NCBI GenBank assembly: GCA_024645045.1
Contig: JAHEGO010000007.1
Coordinates: 1 to 64,000, forward strand
Reading direction: 5' to 3'
DNA from: Sphingobacteriaceae bacterium
Lineage (GTDB): Bacteria > Bacteroidota > Bacteroidia > Sphingobacteriales > Sphingobacteriaceae
DNA: 64,000 bases
Shown here: piece by piece, positions 37,007 to 45,895 of the stretch
How positions within the stretch are numbered: position 1 is the stretch's first letter
How the letters are laid out: every line of letters starts with the position of its first letter
The notes under the pieces: generated by a model
Seen by the model: only the letters and a program-made list of their open reading frames with translations
Told to the model about the DNA's origin: nothing
Databases searched by the model: none
Position numbers and translations under genes: made by a program

Positions 37007-39346
37007 ATGAAATCATTTAAACTTTTATTATTTACTATTTTTTGTTTTGTTCAATATTCTTTTGCACAAAGCGACATTGTAGGTTTGGCTAGTCCAATTC
37101 AATTGCAGCCCGATAGTACAGTAATATTTGTTTCTGATTATTTCCCTTTTCAATCACAAATTGATTCAGTAAAAGTTGCTGACGGCTTAACTTTGAATTC
37201 ATTTTCAAATGATGCAATCGTTTTAACGGGTAGTCTAGTTAATATTTACAGTACGATTTCAGTTTATATTGCACAAAAAAAATATGAAATTTTAGTGAAA
37301 CAATCTGCAAAGAAAAGTTTCAAAATGAATTTTACATTGCCAGTTGCAGCTAATGACTTAGCTATAAAAGGCAGTTTCTCTGCTTGGGTTTTAGACAACA
37401 AGCACATGAGTCCTGTTGGTCCAAAGCCTACAAAAAACTGGGTTTGGGATGCGAAAAACATCAACCAAGGAGATCATCAATTAAAGTTAGTAGCCGATGG
37501 TCAAGAATTAGATCCAGTTGGAATGCAAACGGTGCCTAATGGTTTAGGAGGTACTAACATTCAAATTAAAGTAGGCGCTTTAGGTCTAGCAATGCCTAAA
37601 ATTGCCACCGAAACTTTTGCAAAGAATAACATTATAATTGCTACTGAAAATTGTTCGCAAGTAATATGCCTTTGGCAAAACCAAGTGATCTACCGTTCCT
37701 CAAAAGTGAAGTCAACTTTTAAATTCGCAATTCCAAGTTTTGCGAATGAAATGGATAGGAGTTTTATAAGAATTTTTGCAGCCAATGAAAATGCTGCAGC
37801 CAATGATATTTTAATTCCATTGTCAAAAGGGCAGGTATTGACTACTACAGCTGGCTTAGACCGATCAGACCTACATGCTCAAATTTTATATTTCTTAATG
37901 GTAGATCGTTTTGCGGATGGGGATACTACTAATAATCCAAAAAAGTTAGCTGAAGTTTTGCCAAAAGCAGATTACATGGGCGGAGATTTACAAGGCGTTA
38001 ATTTGAAAATCAAGCAAGGTTATTTTGATGAATTAGGAGTTAATGCAATTTGGTTATCTCCAATTTCTGAAAACCCTGCTGGAGCATTTGGTTATTGGAA
38101 TAAGGGCGTTACAACTAAGTTTTCTGGATACCACGGTTATTGGCCAACCTCTTATTCAAAAGTTGATGCTAGGTTTGGAACCAATAATGGATTTGAAGCT
38201 TTAATTAATACGGCACATGAAAAACAATACAATGTAATTTTAGATTTTGTTGCTCACCACATTCACACCGACCATCCATTATATAAACAACACCCAGATT
38301 GGGTTACTCCATTGTATTTGCCAGATGGCAGTATGAATACAGAGCGCTGGGACGATTATCGCTTAACCACTTGGTTCGATACTTTTTTGCCAACCTTATT
38401 GATGGAAAAAGAAGCAGTAAGAGAAGTGGTGTCGGATTCTGTTTTATTCTGGGTGAAGAATTTTAACATAGATGGTTTTAGGCACGACGCTAGCAAGCAC
38501 GTACCATCAGAGTTTTGGCGCTTGTTAACCAAAAAAATTAAAAATATTTCTGCGGCCAAAAACAGTAAAATGTTTTATCAAATTGGCGAAACATATGGAA
38601 GTCCGGAGTTGATTGGATCTTATGTTAACTCTGGTCAGATGGATGGGCAATTTGATTTTAATTTATATGATGCGGCAATCAATGCATTTGCAAACAATGG
38701 AAATGCTTCAAAAGATTTCGCTCAATTAGCATTGACTTTAAATCAAAGTTCGACCTATTATGGAAGTCATCATTTGATGGGAAATATTTCAGGCAATCAA
38801 GACAAACCTAGATTTATTTCTTTAGCCGATGGTTCTGTAAGTAATGCTGGCGATACAAAATTACAGGGTTGGACCAAAGACATTCAAAACAAAGGAAACT
38901 TAGGATTTGATAAATTGGCTCAAATGATGGCCTTTAATATGACTGTACCAGGGGTGCCTGTTATTTATTATGGCGACGAAATTGGCATGCCTGGAGCAAA
39001 CGACCCAGACAATAGAAGAATGATGCAATTCAATAACTTGAATGCCAATCAATTAAAAATTAAAGAAACGGTTAAGCAATTGATTGATTTTAGAAGGAAT
39101 AAGTTAGAGTTAATTTACGGAGAACTTAGTATATTGCCTATTAATGAAAATGTGTTTGCTTATGAAAGAAATTATTTCGGAAAGAAAACCATTGTTATAT
39201 TTAGTAAAACAAAACAGCAAATAAAATTGCCTATCACTAAAAAAGAAAATTGGACAAGCCAATTAGAGCATCAATTGACTTTAGCGAAAGATGCGCTTAT
39301 TATTTCTTTGAATGAAAACGATTTTGAAATTATCAGTAATTATTAA
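37007..39346 (+). CDS. Exported GH13 alpha-glucan hydrolase with N-terminal E-set domain
   Basis: 779 aa with a signal peptide (1-21). An E-set/CBM48-like domain occupies about 110-200 (AIKGSFSAWVLD). The GH13 barrel begins near 290 with QILYFLMVDRFADGD. Catalytic regions: ILDFVAHHIH (I), GFRHDASKH with the nucleophile Asp (II), IGETYG with the acid Glu (III), and region IV reads GNQDKPR, with Gln where most GH13 enzymes have His before the transition-state Asp. Probably periplasmic, acting on maltooligosaccharides. It lies 11 nt after the phosphorylase gene in the same operon. Confidence 0.88.
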   Translation: MKSFKLLLFTIFCFVQYSFAQSDIVGLASPIQLQPDSTVIFVSDYFPFQSQIDSVKVADGLTLNSFSNDAIVLTGSLVNIYSTISVYIAQKKYEILVKQSAKKSFKMNFTLPVAANDLAIKGSFSAWVLDNKHMSPVGPKPTKNWVWDAKNINQGDHQLKLVADGQELDPVGMQTVPNGLGGTNIQIKVGALGLAMPKIATETFAKNNIIIATENCSQVICLWQNQVIYRSSKVKSTFKFAIPSFANEMDRSFIRIFAANENAAANDILIPLSKGQVLTTTAGLDRSDLHAQILYFLMVDRFADGDTTNNPKKLAEVLPKADYMGGDLQGVNLKIKQGYFDELGVNAIWLSPISENPAGAFGYWNKGVTTKFSGYHGYWPTSYSKVDARFGTNNGFEALINTAHEKQYNVILDFVAHHIHTDHPLYKQHPDWVTPLYLPDGSMNTERWDDYRLTTWFDTFLPTLLMEKEAVREVVSDSVLFWVKNFNIDGFRHDASKHVPSEFWRLLTKKIKNISAAKNSKMFYQIGETYGSPELIGSYVNSGQMDGQFDFNLYDAAINAFANNGNASKDFAQLALTLNQSSTYYGSHHLMGNISGNQDKPRFISLADGSVSNAGDTKLQGWTKDIQNKGNLGFDKLAQMMAFNMTVPGVPVIYYGDEIGMPGANDPDNRRMMQFNNLNANQLKIKETVKQLIDFRRNKLELIYGELSILPINENVFAYERNYFGKKTIVIFSKTKQQIKLPITKKENWTSQLEHQLTLAKDALIISLNENDFEIISNY

Positions 39347-39347
39347 T

Positions 39348-40727
39348 ATGAAAAAAACACTAGTAGCTTTATTTTTATTAGGCATTATGAATATCATGAA
39401 TGCCAATGTGTCGGCTCAATTAGTACATCCAAAATGGGCTCAAAATGCCGTTGTATATGAAATAAACGTAAGACAATTTTCCGAATCAGGAAAAATTACT
39501 GCTGTGATTGATCAATTAGATAGATTGAAAGGTTTAGGAATAGATATTTTATGGTTGATGCCTTTACATCCAATTGGGGAAGAAAATAGAAAAGGAAGTT
39601 TAGGTAGTTATTATAGTGTGAAAGATTATAAAGCTTTTAATCCTGAATTTGGAACGGAAGGTGAATTTGAAATGTTTGTAAAAAAAGCACATCAATTAGG
39701 TTTCAAAGTAATCATTGACTGGGTGGCGAATCATACCGCATGGGATAACGAATGGGTAAAAAAACATCCAGAATGGTATGTAAGAGATGCTTCGGGTAAA
39801 ATTCAGACTCAATACGATTGGACCGATGTTGCAAAATTAAACTATGCTTCAAAGCCAATGAGAAATGCAATGACAGAAGCAATGAAACATTGGGTTACAA
39901 AATATGACATTGATGGTTTCAGATGTGATGTTGCATTTTTAGTGCCAGTAGATTTTTGGAATGAAAATAGAAAAGCATTAGAGAAAATTAAACCTATGTA
40001 TATGCTTGCAGAAATGGAGGCGAATAATGACATCAATAAAACACCAGCAGCATATTACTCATATGCTTTTAATGCAGGATATGCTTGGACTTTTATGGGT
40101 GCAAGTGCAGATTTATCTGCAGGTAAAAAAACAGTTGCTGATTTTAAAACCATCATGCAAAAAAATTATGCGGAACTTCCTGCTAGTGTGCATAAAATGT
40201 TTTTCTTGACGAACCATGACGAAAACTCTTGGAATGCAACAATTCAAGAAAGGTATAGTGAAAATTGGAAGTCTATTGCTGCAATGGTTTATACCTTGCC
40301 ACAAAGTTTACCATTAATATATACTGGTGAAGAAGCTGGTTTAGCAAGACGCTTAAAATTTTTCGAAAAAGATCCTGTTGTCTTTACAGAGTGGAATGAT
40401 ACAACAAGGTATTCGTTTTATAGAAGTCTAATAAATTTACACCATACACAACCTGCTTTGCAAAATAATCAAGCAGGCAGTAAATTTGAAGAGTACAGTT
40501 TAACTGACGAAAATTCAGGTATGGTCTATGCTTACAAGCGTACTTTAGGAAAGTCAGAAGTAATTGTGATTATTAATTTCGCACAAGAATCTGCTCATTT
40601 TAATATTCAAGGAGTTAAAATTGATCCAACCAAATACAAGTCGATTTCAAGTTTAGAAATAGGAGAGTTTCATTTCAATGAACAAATTGAAATGCCTGGA
40701 TATTCTTTTGTCATTCTTTATAAATAA
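39348..40727 (+). CDS. Exported GH13 alpha-amylase family protein
   Basis: 459 aa with a signal peptide (about 1-24, ANVSAQ). Compact GH13: IIDWVANHTAWD (region I), GFRCDVAFLVP (II, nucleophile), LAEMEAN (III, acid), LTNHDENSW (IV). It has no extra carbohydrate-binding domain and ends with a short beta-domain. The start codon at 39348, 1 nt after the previous stop, is chosen because it gives the signal peptide; a codon at 39312 would overlap the previous gene. Likely periplasmic maltooligosaccharide hydrolase. Confidence 0.9.
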   Translation: MKKTLVALFLLGIMNIMNANVSAQLVHPKWAQNAVVYEINVRQFSESGKITAVIDQLDRLKGLGIDILWLMPLHPIGEENRKGSLGSYYSVKDYKAFNPEFGTEGEFEMFVKKAHQLGFKVIIDWVANHTAWDNEWVKKHPEWYVRDASGKIQTQYDWTDVAKLNYASKPMRNAMTEAMKHWVTKYDIDGFRCDVAFLVPVDFWNENRKALEKIKPMYMLAEMEANNDINKTPAAYYSYAFNAGYAWTFMGASADLSAGKKTVADFKTIMQKNYAELPASVHKMFFLTNHDENSWNATIQERYSENWKSIAAMVYTLPQSLPLIYTGEEAGLARRLKFFEKDPVVFTEWNDTTRYSFYRSLINLHHTQPALQNNQAGSKFEEYSLTDENSGMVYAYKRTLGKSEVIVIINFAQESAHFNIQGVKIDPTKYKSISSLEIGEFHFNEQIEMPGYSFVILYK

Positions 40728-40732
40728 TTCAA

Positions 40733-42070
40733 ATGAATCAGCTTAAAGAAAAACCGCTATTAACAATTGCACAAATATTTTACATGAGTTTTGGATTCAT
40801 GGGAATTCAATTTGGTTTTGCATTGCAAAATGGGAATGCCAGTGGGATATTACAAAATTATGGCGCACATGTAGAACAGCTTTCTTGGTTTTGGTTAGTG
40901 GCACCACTAACTGGAATGATTGTACAACCTATCATTGGTTATTATAGCGATAAAACATGGAATAGGTTAGGCAGAAGAAAACCTTTTATCTTAACAGGAA
41001 CAATACTTTGCTGCATAGCATTATTAATGTTGCCTAATTCTGCTAATTTTTTCCAAGTAAAATCAGCTTTAATGATTGGAGCTGGAATGTTAATGGTGAT
41101 GGATGCAAGTATCAATATAGCAATGGAACCGTTCAGGGCTTTAGTTGCAGATTGCTTGCCTGAATCACAAAATACTTTGGGTTTTTCTATTCAAACTTTT
41201 TTAATTGGAATTGGAGCAGTATTAGGTTCTTGGTTGCCATACATGATGCATGAGTTTTGGGGAGTGTCTGCATCTGCTCCACAAGGAATGGTTGCAGATA
41301 ATGTTACCTATTCTTTTTATGTTGGTGCAGTTGTTTTTTTAGTTTGTATTTTAATTACAGTTTTATTCTCAAAAGAATATCCGCCTGCAGAATATGTTGC
41401 ATACCACGGCGAGACTTCGGAAAAGGAAACAAAATTTTCACATATTTTTACTGACTTTAAAAATATGCCAAACACCATGAAGCAATTGGGTTTGGTTCAG
41501 TTTTTTAGTTGGTTTGCATTGTTCACGATGTGGGTATTTACTACGCCTGCTATTGCGCACCATGTTTTTAAATTACCTATTGAAGATACAAACAGTGATA
41601 CTTTTAGGTCAGCGCAAACGTGGACAGGAATTATCTTTGGCGTTTACAATGGGGTCTCTGCAATTTATGCATTGATGTTGCCGCGTATTGCAAAGTTTTT
41701 CGGTAAGAAAAAAACACACGCCATCTCATTACTTGCAGGTGGTATTGGATTGTTGAGCATGTATTTTGCAGATAATAAATACGAATTATTATTAGCCATG
41801 GTTGGAGTTGGTTTTGCTTGGGCGTCAATTTTATCTATGCCTTATGCAATTCTTGCAGGAAAAATACCTTCAGGTAAAATGGGCGTTTACATGGGGATTT
41901 TTAATTTCTTTATCACCATTCCTCAAATTATAAATGGAATTGTTGGCGGACCAATTGTAAAATACTTTTACAACAATAATGCAATTTATGCAATTGTATT
42001 AGCAGGTGTATTTATGCTTTGCGCCTCGGTGTCTGTATTGTACGTCAATGACACAAGTTCAAGTAATTAA
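40733..42070 (+). CDS. MFS disaccharide (maltose-type) transporter
   Basis: 445 aa, 12 membrane segments. The loop 2-3 motif SDKTWNRLGRRKPFIL is characteristic of the SLC45/sucrose-maltose transporter group, and a second copy-like loop (RIAKFFGKKKTHAIS) follows the middle of the protein. Presumed to bring maltose from periplasm to cytoplasm for the phosphorylase of the same operon. It starts 5 nt after the GH13 gene and its stop shares TTAA with the convergent GH13 gene. Confidence 0.9.
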   Translation: MNQLKEKPLLTIAQIFYMSFGFMGIQFGFALQNGNASGILQNYGAHVEQLSWFWLVAPLTGMIVQPIIGYYSDKTWNRLGRRKPFILTGTILCCIALLMLPNSANFFQVKSALMIGAGMLMVMDASINIAMEPFRALVADCLPESQNTLGFSIQTFLIGIGAVLGSWLPYMMHEFWGVSASAPQGMVADNVTYSFYVGAVVFLVCILITVLFSKEYPPAEYVAYHGETSEKETKFSHIFTDFKNMPNTMKQLGLVQFFSWFALFTMWVFTTPAIAHHVFKLPIEDTNSDTFRSAQTWTGIIFGVYNGVSAIYALMLPRIAKFFGKKKTHAISLLAGGIGLLSMYFADNKYELLLAMVGVGFAWASILSMPYAILAGKIPSGKMGVYMGIFNFFITIPQIINGIVGGPIVKYFYNNNAIYAIVLAGVFMLCASVSVLYVNDTSSSN

Positions 42071-43890
42071 TTTTTAATTTCTAAAATTATTAATTCTTTA
42101 GCGCCAAGTTTTAATTTATTGTTAAAACTACTTTGCTTTTGATGAATTACATCGTATGCTTTAAAGTTTGAATTGATTCTTTCTTTGAACCTGTTTAAAT
42201 CGATGTTGGCTTCATTAGCATTGCTATTGTAAGAAACCATTACGGTATTGTTTTCAGTATACCTAAAATAAGTATACACTCCATCTTGCGGAACAAACTG
42301 CATGAATTTTCCATCTGCAATCGCGTTGTTATTTTTTCTCCAAGTAGCAATATTTTGAATGTAATTCCATAAATCGTTTTCAGCTGCGCTTCTTCCACTT
42401 GCTAGAAATTTATTATTTAAATCTCCAGGCCATCCTCCAGAAAAATCTTCTCTAATTACACCATGCGGACCTTTACCTTGCATTAAAACTTCTGTGCCAT
42501 AAAACATACAAGGAATACCTCTCATGGTCAGCATAACGCCTAAGCCTGTCTTAAGTTTATTGATATCCCCACCAACTTGTGAAAGAAAACGATCCTGGTC
42601 GTGGTTGTCGATAAAGATTACATGGTGATAGGGGTCACGGTATAAATAATCTTGGCTTAATGAATAATATAATTTAGCAACACCTTCTGTCCAGCCATAG
42701 GGTTGTTGCACAAATTCATCCATGGCAAAACAAAATTGAAAGTCCAATACTTGTTGTAAGTCTTCTGATGGTTTTTTATCTTTTGGCGTAAAATAAGATT
42801 GAAGTGGAACAGCATGTTCCCAGATTTCTGCAAAGATGCTCATGTCTGGGTATTCTTTTCGAATGGCTTGATAGCAAGCCTTCATAAAGCTTTCTTCCGG
42901 ATATGAATAAGTATCAATTCGAATGCCATCTACTTCTGCTTCATTCAACCACCATAAAGTTTGTTGAATCATATATTTAGCAATGAGTGAATCTTTTAAA
43001 TTTAAATCTGGCATGTGTTTATCGAACCAACCTTCAGTAAATATTTTTTTATCTGCTGTAGAAGCATAAGGATCCATCAAGGTGTTTGCTCTGTAATTTG
43101 TTCTAGTAAAAGTGTCAAACTGATGAATAAAGCTTGGAAAGGGTTGATCTGTTTGCATCCAATGCCTATCACCAATGTGATTATACACTAAGTCAATAAT
43201 CACTTTCTGGTTATTTTGATGACAAGCTTGCACTAAATTAAAATAATCTTGATTGCTACCATATCTTGGATCTGTTTGATAATGGTTAGTAATGGCATAG
43301 CCATGGTAAGATTGTGAGGCTTCGTTGTTTTCCTGAAAAGGAGTTAACCACAGTGTTGTAGCGCCAAGTGATTTAATGTAGTTTAAATTATTTTGAATTC
43401 CTTTTAAATCACCGCCATGCCTATCAAATGGTTCTTTTCTATTATGACTAGTTTCTGCATAATTTTTGATGACATCATTTTTAACATCTCCATTAGCAAA
43501 ACGATCAGGCATCAGTAAATAAATAAAATCATTTTGTGCTAATGCATTAACCTTTCGATTATTTTTTTCTTTTAATTCAAAATCAATATTAATTTTTGAA
43601 TTGCCTTTTCTGAAAATTAATTTTTTAAAACCAGGCTTTGCATTTTTTGTAATTTTTAAATTGACTAAAATATAATCAGGATGTTTACCTGCTATACTAT
43701 TACTAACAAATATTTCATTTGAAACATTTGCCATCTGGTAATTGCTGATTCCTTTTGACTTTACAATAATTTGCAAAGTAGTATCTTGCATTTGAGTGTA
43801 CCAATTTGGCGGAAATACTTCTATGTGTTGCGTTTTAGCGGTTATGCTAAATAGTAAAGAGCAGAATAATAGCCATGTGTTTTTCATCAC
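42067..43890 (-). CDS. SusA-like neopullulanase/cyclomaltodextrinase (GH13)
   Basis: 607 aa with a signal peptide (1-20). An N-terminal cyclomaltodextrinase-N domain (FPPNWYTQMQDTTLQIIV, about 25-115) precedes the GH13 barrel: IIDLVYNHIGD (I), GIRIDTYSYP (II), IFAEIWEH (III), IFIDNHDQDRF (IV), with the QNDFIYLLMPDRFANGD start of the barrel. The layout matches Bacteroides SusA, a periplasmic enzyme. It reads from the strand opposite to the kinase operon. A terminator separates it from the upstream starch-binding-like gene, so it probably has its own promoter, although no exact TAnnTTTG was seen. Confidence 0.92.
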   Translation of the reverse strand: MMKNTWLLFCSLLFSITAKTQHIEVFPPNWYTQMQDTTLQIIVKSKGISNYQMANVSNEIFVSNSIAGKHPDYILVNLKITKNAKPGFKKLIFRKGNSKINIDFELKEKNNRKVNALAQNDFIYLLMPDRFANGDVKNDVIKNYAETSHNRKEPFDRHGGDLKGIQNNLNYIKSLGATTLWLTPFQENNEASQSYHGYAITNHYQTDPRYGSNQDYFNLVQACHQNNQKVIIDLVYNHIGDRHWMQTDQPFPSFIHQFDTFTRTNYRANTLMDPYASTADKKIFTEGWFDKHMPDLNLKDSLIAKYMIQQTLWWLNEAEVDGIRIDTYSYPEESFMKACYQAIRKEYPDMSIFAEIWEHAVPLQSYFTPKDKKPSEDLQQVLDFQFCFAMDEFVQQPYGWTEGVAKLYYSLSQDYLYRDPYHHVIFIDNHDQDRFLSQVGGDINKLKTGLGVMLTMRGIPCMFYGTEVLMQGKGPHGVIREDFSGGWPGDLNNKFLASGRSAAENDLWNYIQNIATWRKNNNAIADGKFMQFVPQDGVYTYFRYTENNTVMVSYNSNANEANIDLNRFKERINSNFKAYDVIHQKQSSFNNKLKLGAKELIILEIKN

Positions 43891-43932
43891 CGATAATTTT
43901 TTATATGCTAAAATTACAAAATATTGAGCAAT

Positions 43933-43964
43933 AAAAAAGCCCCATCGTTTGATAGGGCTTTTTT
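43933..43964 (-). terminator. Terminator after the four-repeat secreted protein
   Basis: AAAAAAGCCC and GGGCTTTTTT pair, with a C-A mismatch and AT closing base pairs nearer the loop, leaving T-runs on both strands. It lies about 20 nt beyond the minus-strand stop codon at 43983. Confidence 0.78.
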
Positions 43965-43982
43965 AAATTAAAATGGGTTTAA

Positions 43983-45692
43983 TTACTTAACCGCTAATTT
44001 TACAATAGCTGTTTCGTTCATTTCATTAGTGATTTGAACAAAATATAAGCCAGTAGTATAGTTGTTAGAATTGATAGTCATTTGTTTTTCATTTACATTT
44101 CTGTAAGTGTCAATGATTCTACCAGTGATATCAGTTACTACAACTGTATGGTTTTTAGCTAAATCGTTGAATGCAATAATTGCATTTGATTCAGTAGGGT
44201 TTGGATATAATTTAATGTTGTTAGCGTTAAAGCTGTTGTTGATACCAACGCCAACTTGTACACAGCTATTGAAAACAAATCCAACTTCTTTTGCAGATGC
44301 ATCAGAACGAGTGTAAACACGGTTAAATCCTCCAACACCACTTGGAACAGTACATCCTCTTTGAGTTGAATCAGGGAATGATTCACCGTTAGCGTCGTTA
44401 CTTACTGGACCATTAGAAAATTTAAAGTAGAATGTACCTGGGCACATTAAGAAAGTTGTTTCGTACATACCAATTTGTCCAGTTACTGGAGTTAATTTGA
44501 TAGCACCACCTTGCCAATTTGGTTCAGTGAAATTACCCATTACAAAAATATCACCATTTGCATTTGGAATTTCATTGCTTAAGTCAACCATGAAATGAAC
44601 ATTTGCTGGAGCTGGAACTGGAGTACAAGCTGTTTCTGAATCAAAACAAACAATACCTAAAACAGTATCTTTTTTCAACATGAATTTACGGTTGTTTAAT
44701 CCTTCCCAACTTACGTTAGTTCCTTTAATTTTACGGAATTTGTATTCAACTTCACCAGAATCTAATAAGATGGTAACTGAATAAATACTAGAAGAACCAA
44801 CTTGAGTCAATCTGTTTCCACCAGCCCATCCATTGATCACACCACCTGCAACGTCAACTGAGTCAAAAGAACAAACAGTTGCCATATCAACACGGAATGT
44901 AGCATTGAATTTAGGAATTGCACCTGCAGGACATGCAGTACATGAACCGAAACAAACTTTAGAGATAATAGTATCTGTAGTAATGTTTGATAAACCACGG
45001 TTGCCATTTACAACACATGCTGAAGGAACACTTTCTGCATCACCCCAAGTATTTCCGTTTACAAATTTGTATTCTGGACTTGCACCTGAATTTACATAAG
45101 CTAAATATTGGTAAACAGATCCTGACATCTCGCCATTACCTTTATAGTTTGCCATTTGGAATTTAGCTGGATCCCATTCAACAAGGTTACCTGCTAAATG
45201 AACACCGTTAGTGCTAACAGCAGTAACTTTTGCCATATCAACATTTAAGCGAACTAATTTTTTACCAGCTGGTGCATTACCACCAAACATAATTGGTGCT
45301 AACATTAATGTATCTGTTGCAGTTGAAGCAGGAATATAAACCCAACGGTTACTATTTCCACCACCAACTTGAGATGCAGTTGGAATGCTCTCTGCAGAAC
45401 CCCAATCGTTACCATTGATGAATTTGAATTCGTATGGTAAACCAGCAGCTACATCTAATACATAAGTGTAAATGTTTCCATTTGCAGTTAATGCATAAGC
45501 AGCAGGATCCCAGCTAATTAAATTTGGGTTTTCATCAACACCAGTGTAGTCTATGTTTTTGAAGTTACCAGTGAAATGTACACCGTTTGCGCTTACAGTT
45601 TGTCCCGTCATATCAACACGGAATGCCACTTTACGCGCTTGAACACCTAAAGCAATGCTAAAAAGTGCTACTAAGAGTAAAAGTTTTTTCAT
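43983..45692 (-). CDS. Secreted four-repeat starch-binding-like protein with T9SS sorting domain
   Basis: 569 aa. A signal peptide (1-19, ...ALGVQA) is followed by four similar beta-sandwich units, each beginning with a variant of FRVDM (KVAFRVDMTG, VRLNVDMAKV, ATFRVDMATV, VHFMVDLSNE) and containing EFKFINGNDWG-like aromatic stretches. A type A sorting domain closes the protein (LYPNPTESNAIIAF...GLYFVQIT). The units resemble SusE/SusF-type starch-binding modules, but the family assignment is by pattern only. The ATG at 45692 is preferred for its signal peptide; 45728 is an alternative. Divergent from the amylase/SusCD operon across a triple operator. Confidence 0.75.
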   Translation of the reverse strand: MKKLLLLVALFSIALGVQARKVAFRVDMTGQTVSANGVHFTGNFKNIDYTGVDENPNLISWDPAAYALTANGNIYTYVLDVAAGLPYEFKFINGNDWGSAESIPTASQVGGGNSNRWVYIPASTATDTLMLAPIMFGGNAPAGKKLVRLNVDMAKVTAVSTNGVHLAGNLVEWDPAKFQMANYKGNGEMSGSVYQYLAYVNSGASPEYKFVNGNTWGDAESVPSACVVNGNRGLSNITTDTIISKVCFGSCTACPAGAIPKFNATFRVDMATVCSFDSVDVAGGVINGWAGGNRLTQVGSSSIYSVTILLDSGEVEYKFRKIKGTNVSWEGLNNRKFMLKKDTVLGIVCFDSETACTPVPAPANVHFMVDLSNEIPNANGDIFVMGNFTEPNWQGGAIKLTPVTGQIGMYETTFLMCPGTFYFKFSNGPVSNDANGESFPDSTQRGCTVPSGVGGFNRVYTRSDASAKEVGFVFNSCVQVGVGINNSFNANNIKLYPNPTESNAIIAFNDLAKNHTVVVTDITGRIIDTYRNVNEKQMTINSNNYTTGLYFVQITNEMNETAIVKLAVK

Positions 45693-45766
45693 TTGATTAT
45701 TTATTATGGTTTTGGTTAAATTTTTCATGAAATTATAAAAATATTTCACAATTGTCAAGAATTAAT

Positions 45767-45781
45767 GTGTAAAAAATACAC
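45767..45781. promoter_or_regulatory. Operator site 1, GTGTA-N5-TACAC
   Basis: Perfect 5-bp arms with spacer AAAAA. First of three such palindromes in the gap between the divergent four-repeat gene and GH13 gene. It lies about 75 nt upstream of the minus-strand ATG. Confidence 0.65.
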
Positions 45782-45789
45782 TTTTACTT

Positions 45790-45806
45790 AGTGTATAAAT
45801 TACACT
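45790..45806. promoter_or_regulatory. Operator site 2, AGTGTA-N5-TACACT
   Basis: Perfect 6-bp arms with spacer TAAAT. Its centre is 24 nt from the centre of site 1, roughly two helical turns, which would allow cooperative binding on nearly the same face. Confidence 0.65.
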
Positions 45807-45825
45807 TATTTAAACTTCTTACTTT

Positions 45826-45840
45826 GTGTAAAAAATACAA
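45826..45840. promoter_or_regulatory. Operator site 3, GTGTA-N5-TACAA
   Basis: Core TGTA and TACA arms with spacer AAAAA, outer base pair mismatched. Centre 35 nt from site 2 and about 63 nt before the amylase ATG. It overlaps a TTTG that could be a -33 element, though no matching -7 box was found. Confidence 0.6.
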
Positions 45841-45895
45841 TTACCATAAAAAAAATTAACAATAATTATTAGCTTGCAACAATTAATTAATTAAT

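Noticed and set aside
45731-45757. TTGACA-N15-TATAAT on the minus strand, like an E. coli sigma-70 promoter, upstream of the four-repeat gene
   Set aside because: Bacteroidota primary sigma factors use TTG/TAnnTTTG and not this form, and the 15-nt spacer is short. I list it only as a possible coincidence in AT-rich DNA.
45693-45758. A longer form of the four-repeat protein starting at 45758
   Set aside because: That codon is TTG, and the extension would put residues before a clean signal peptide. The ATG at 45692 fits better.
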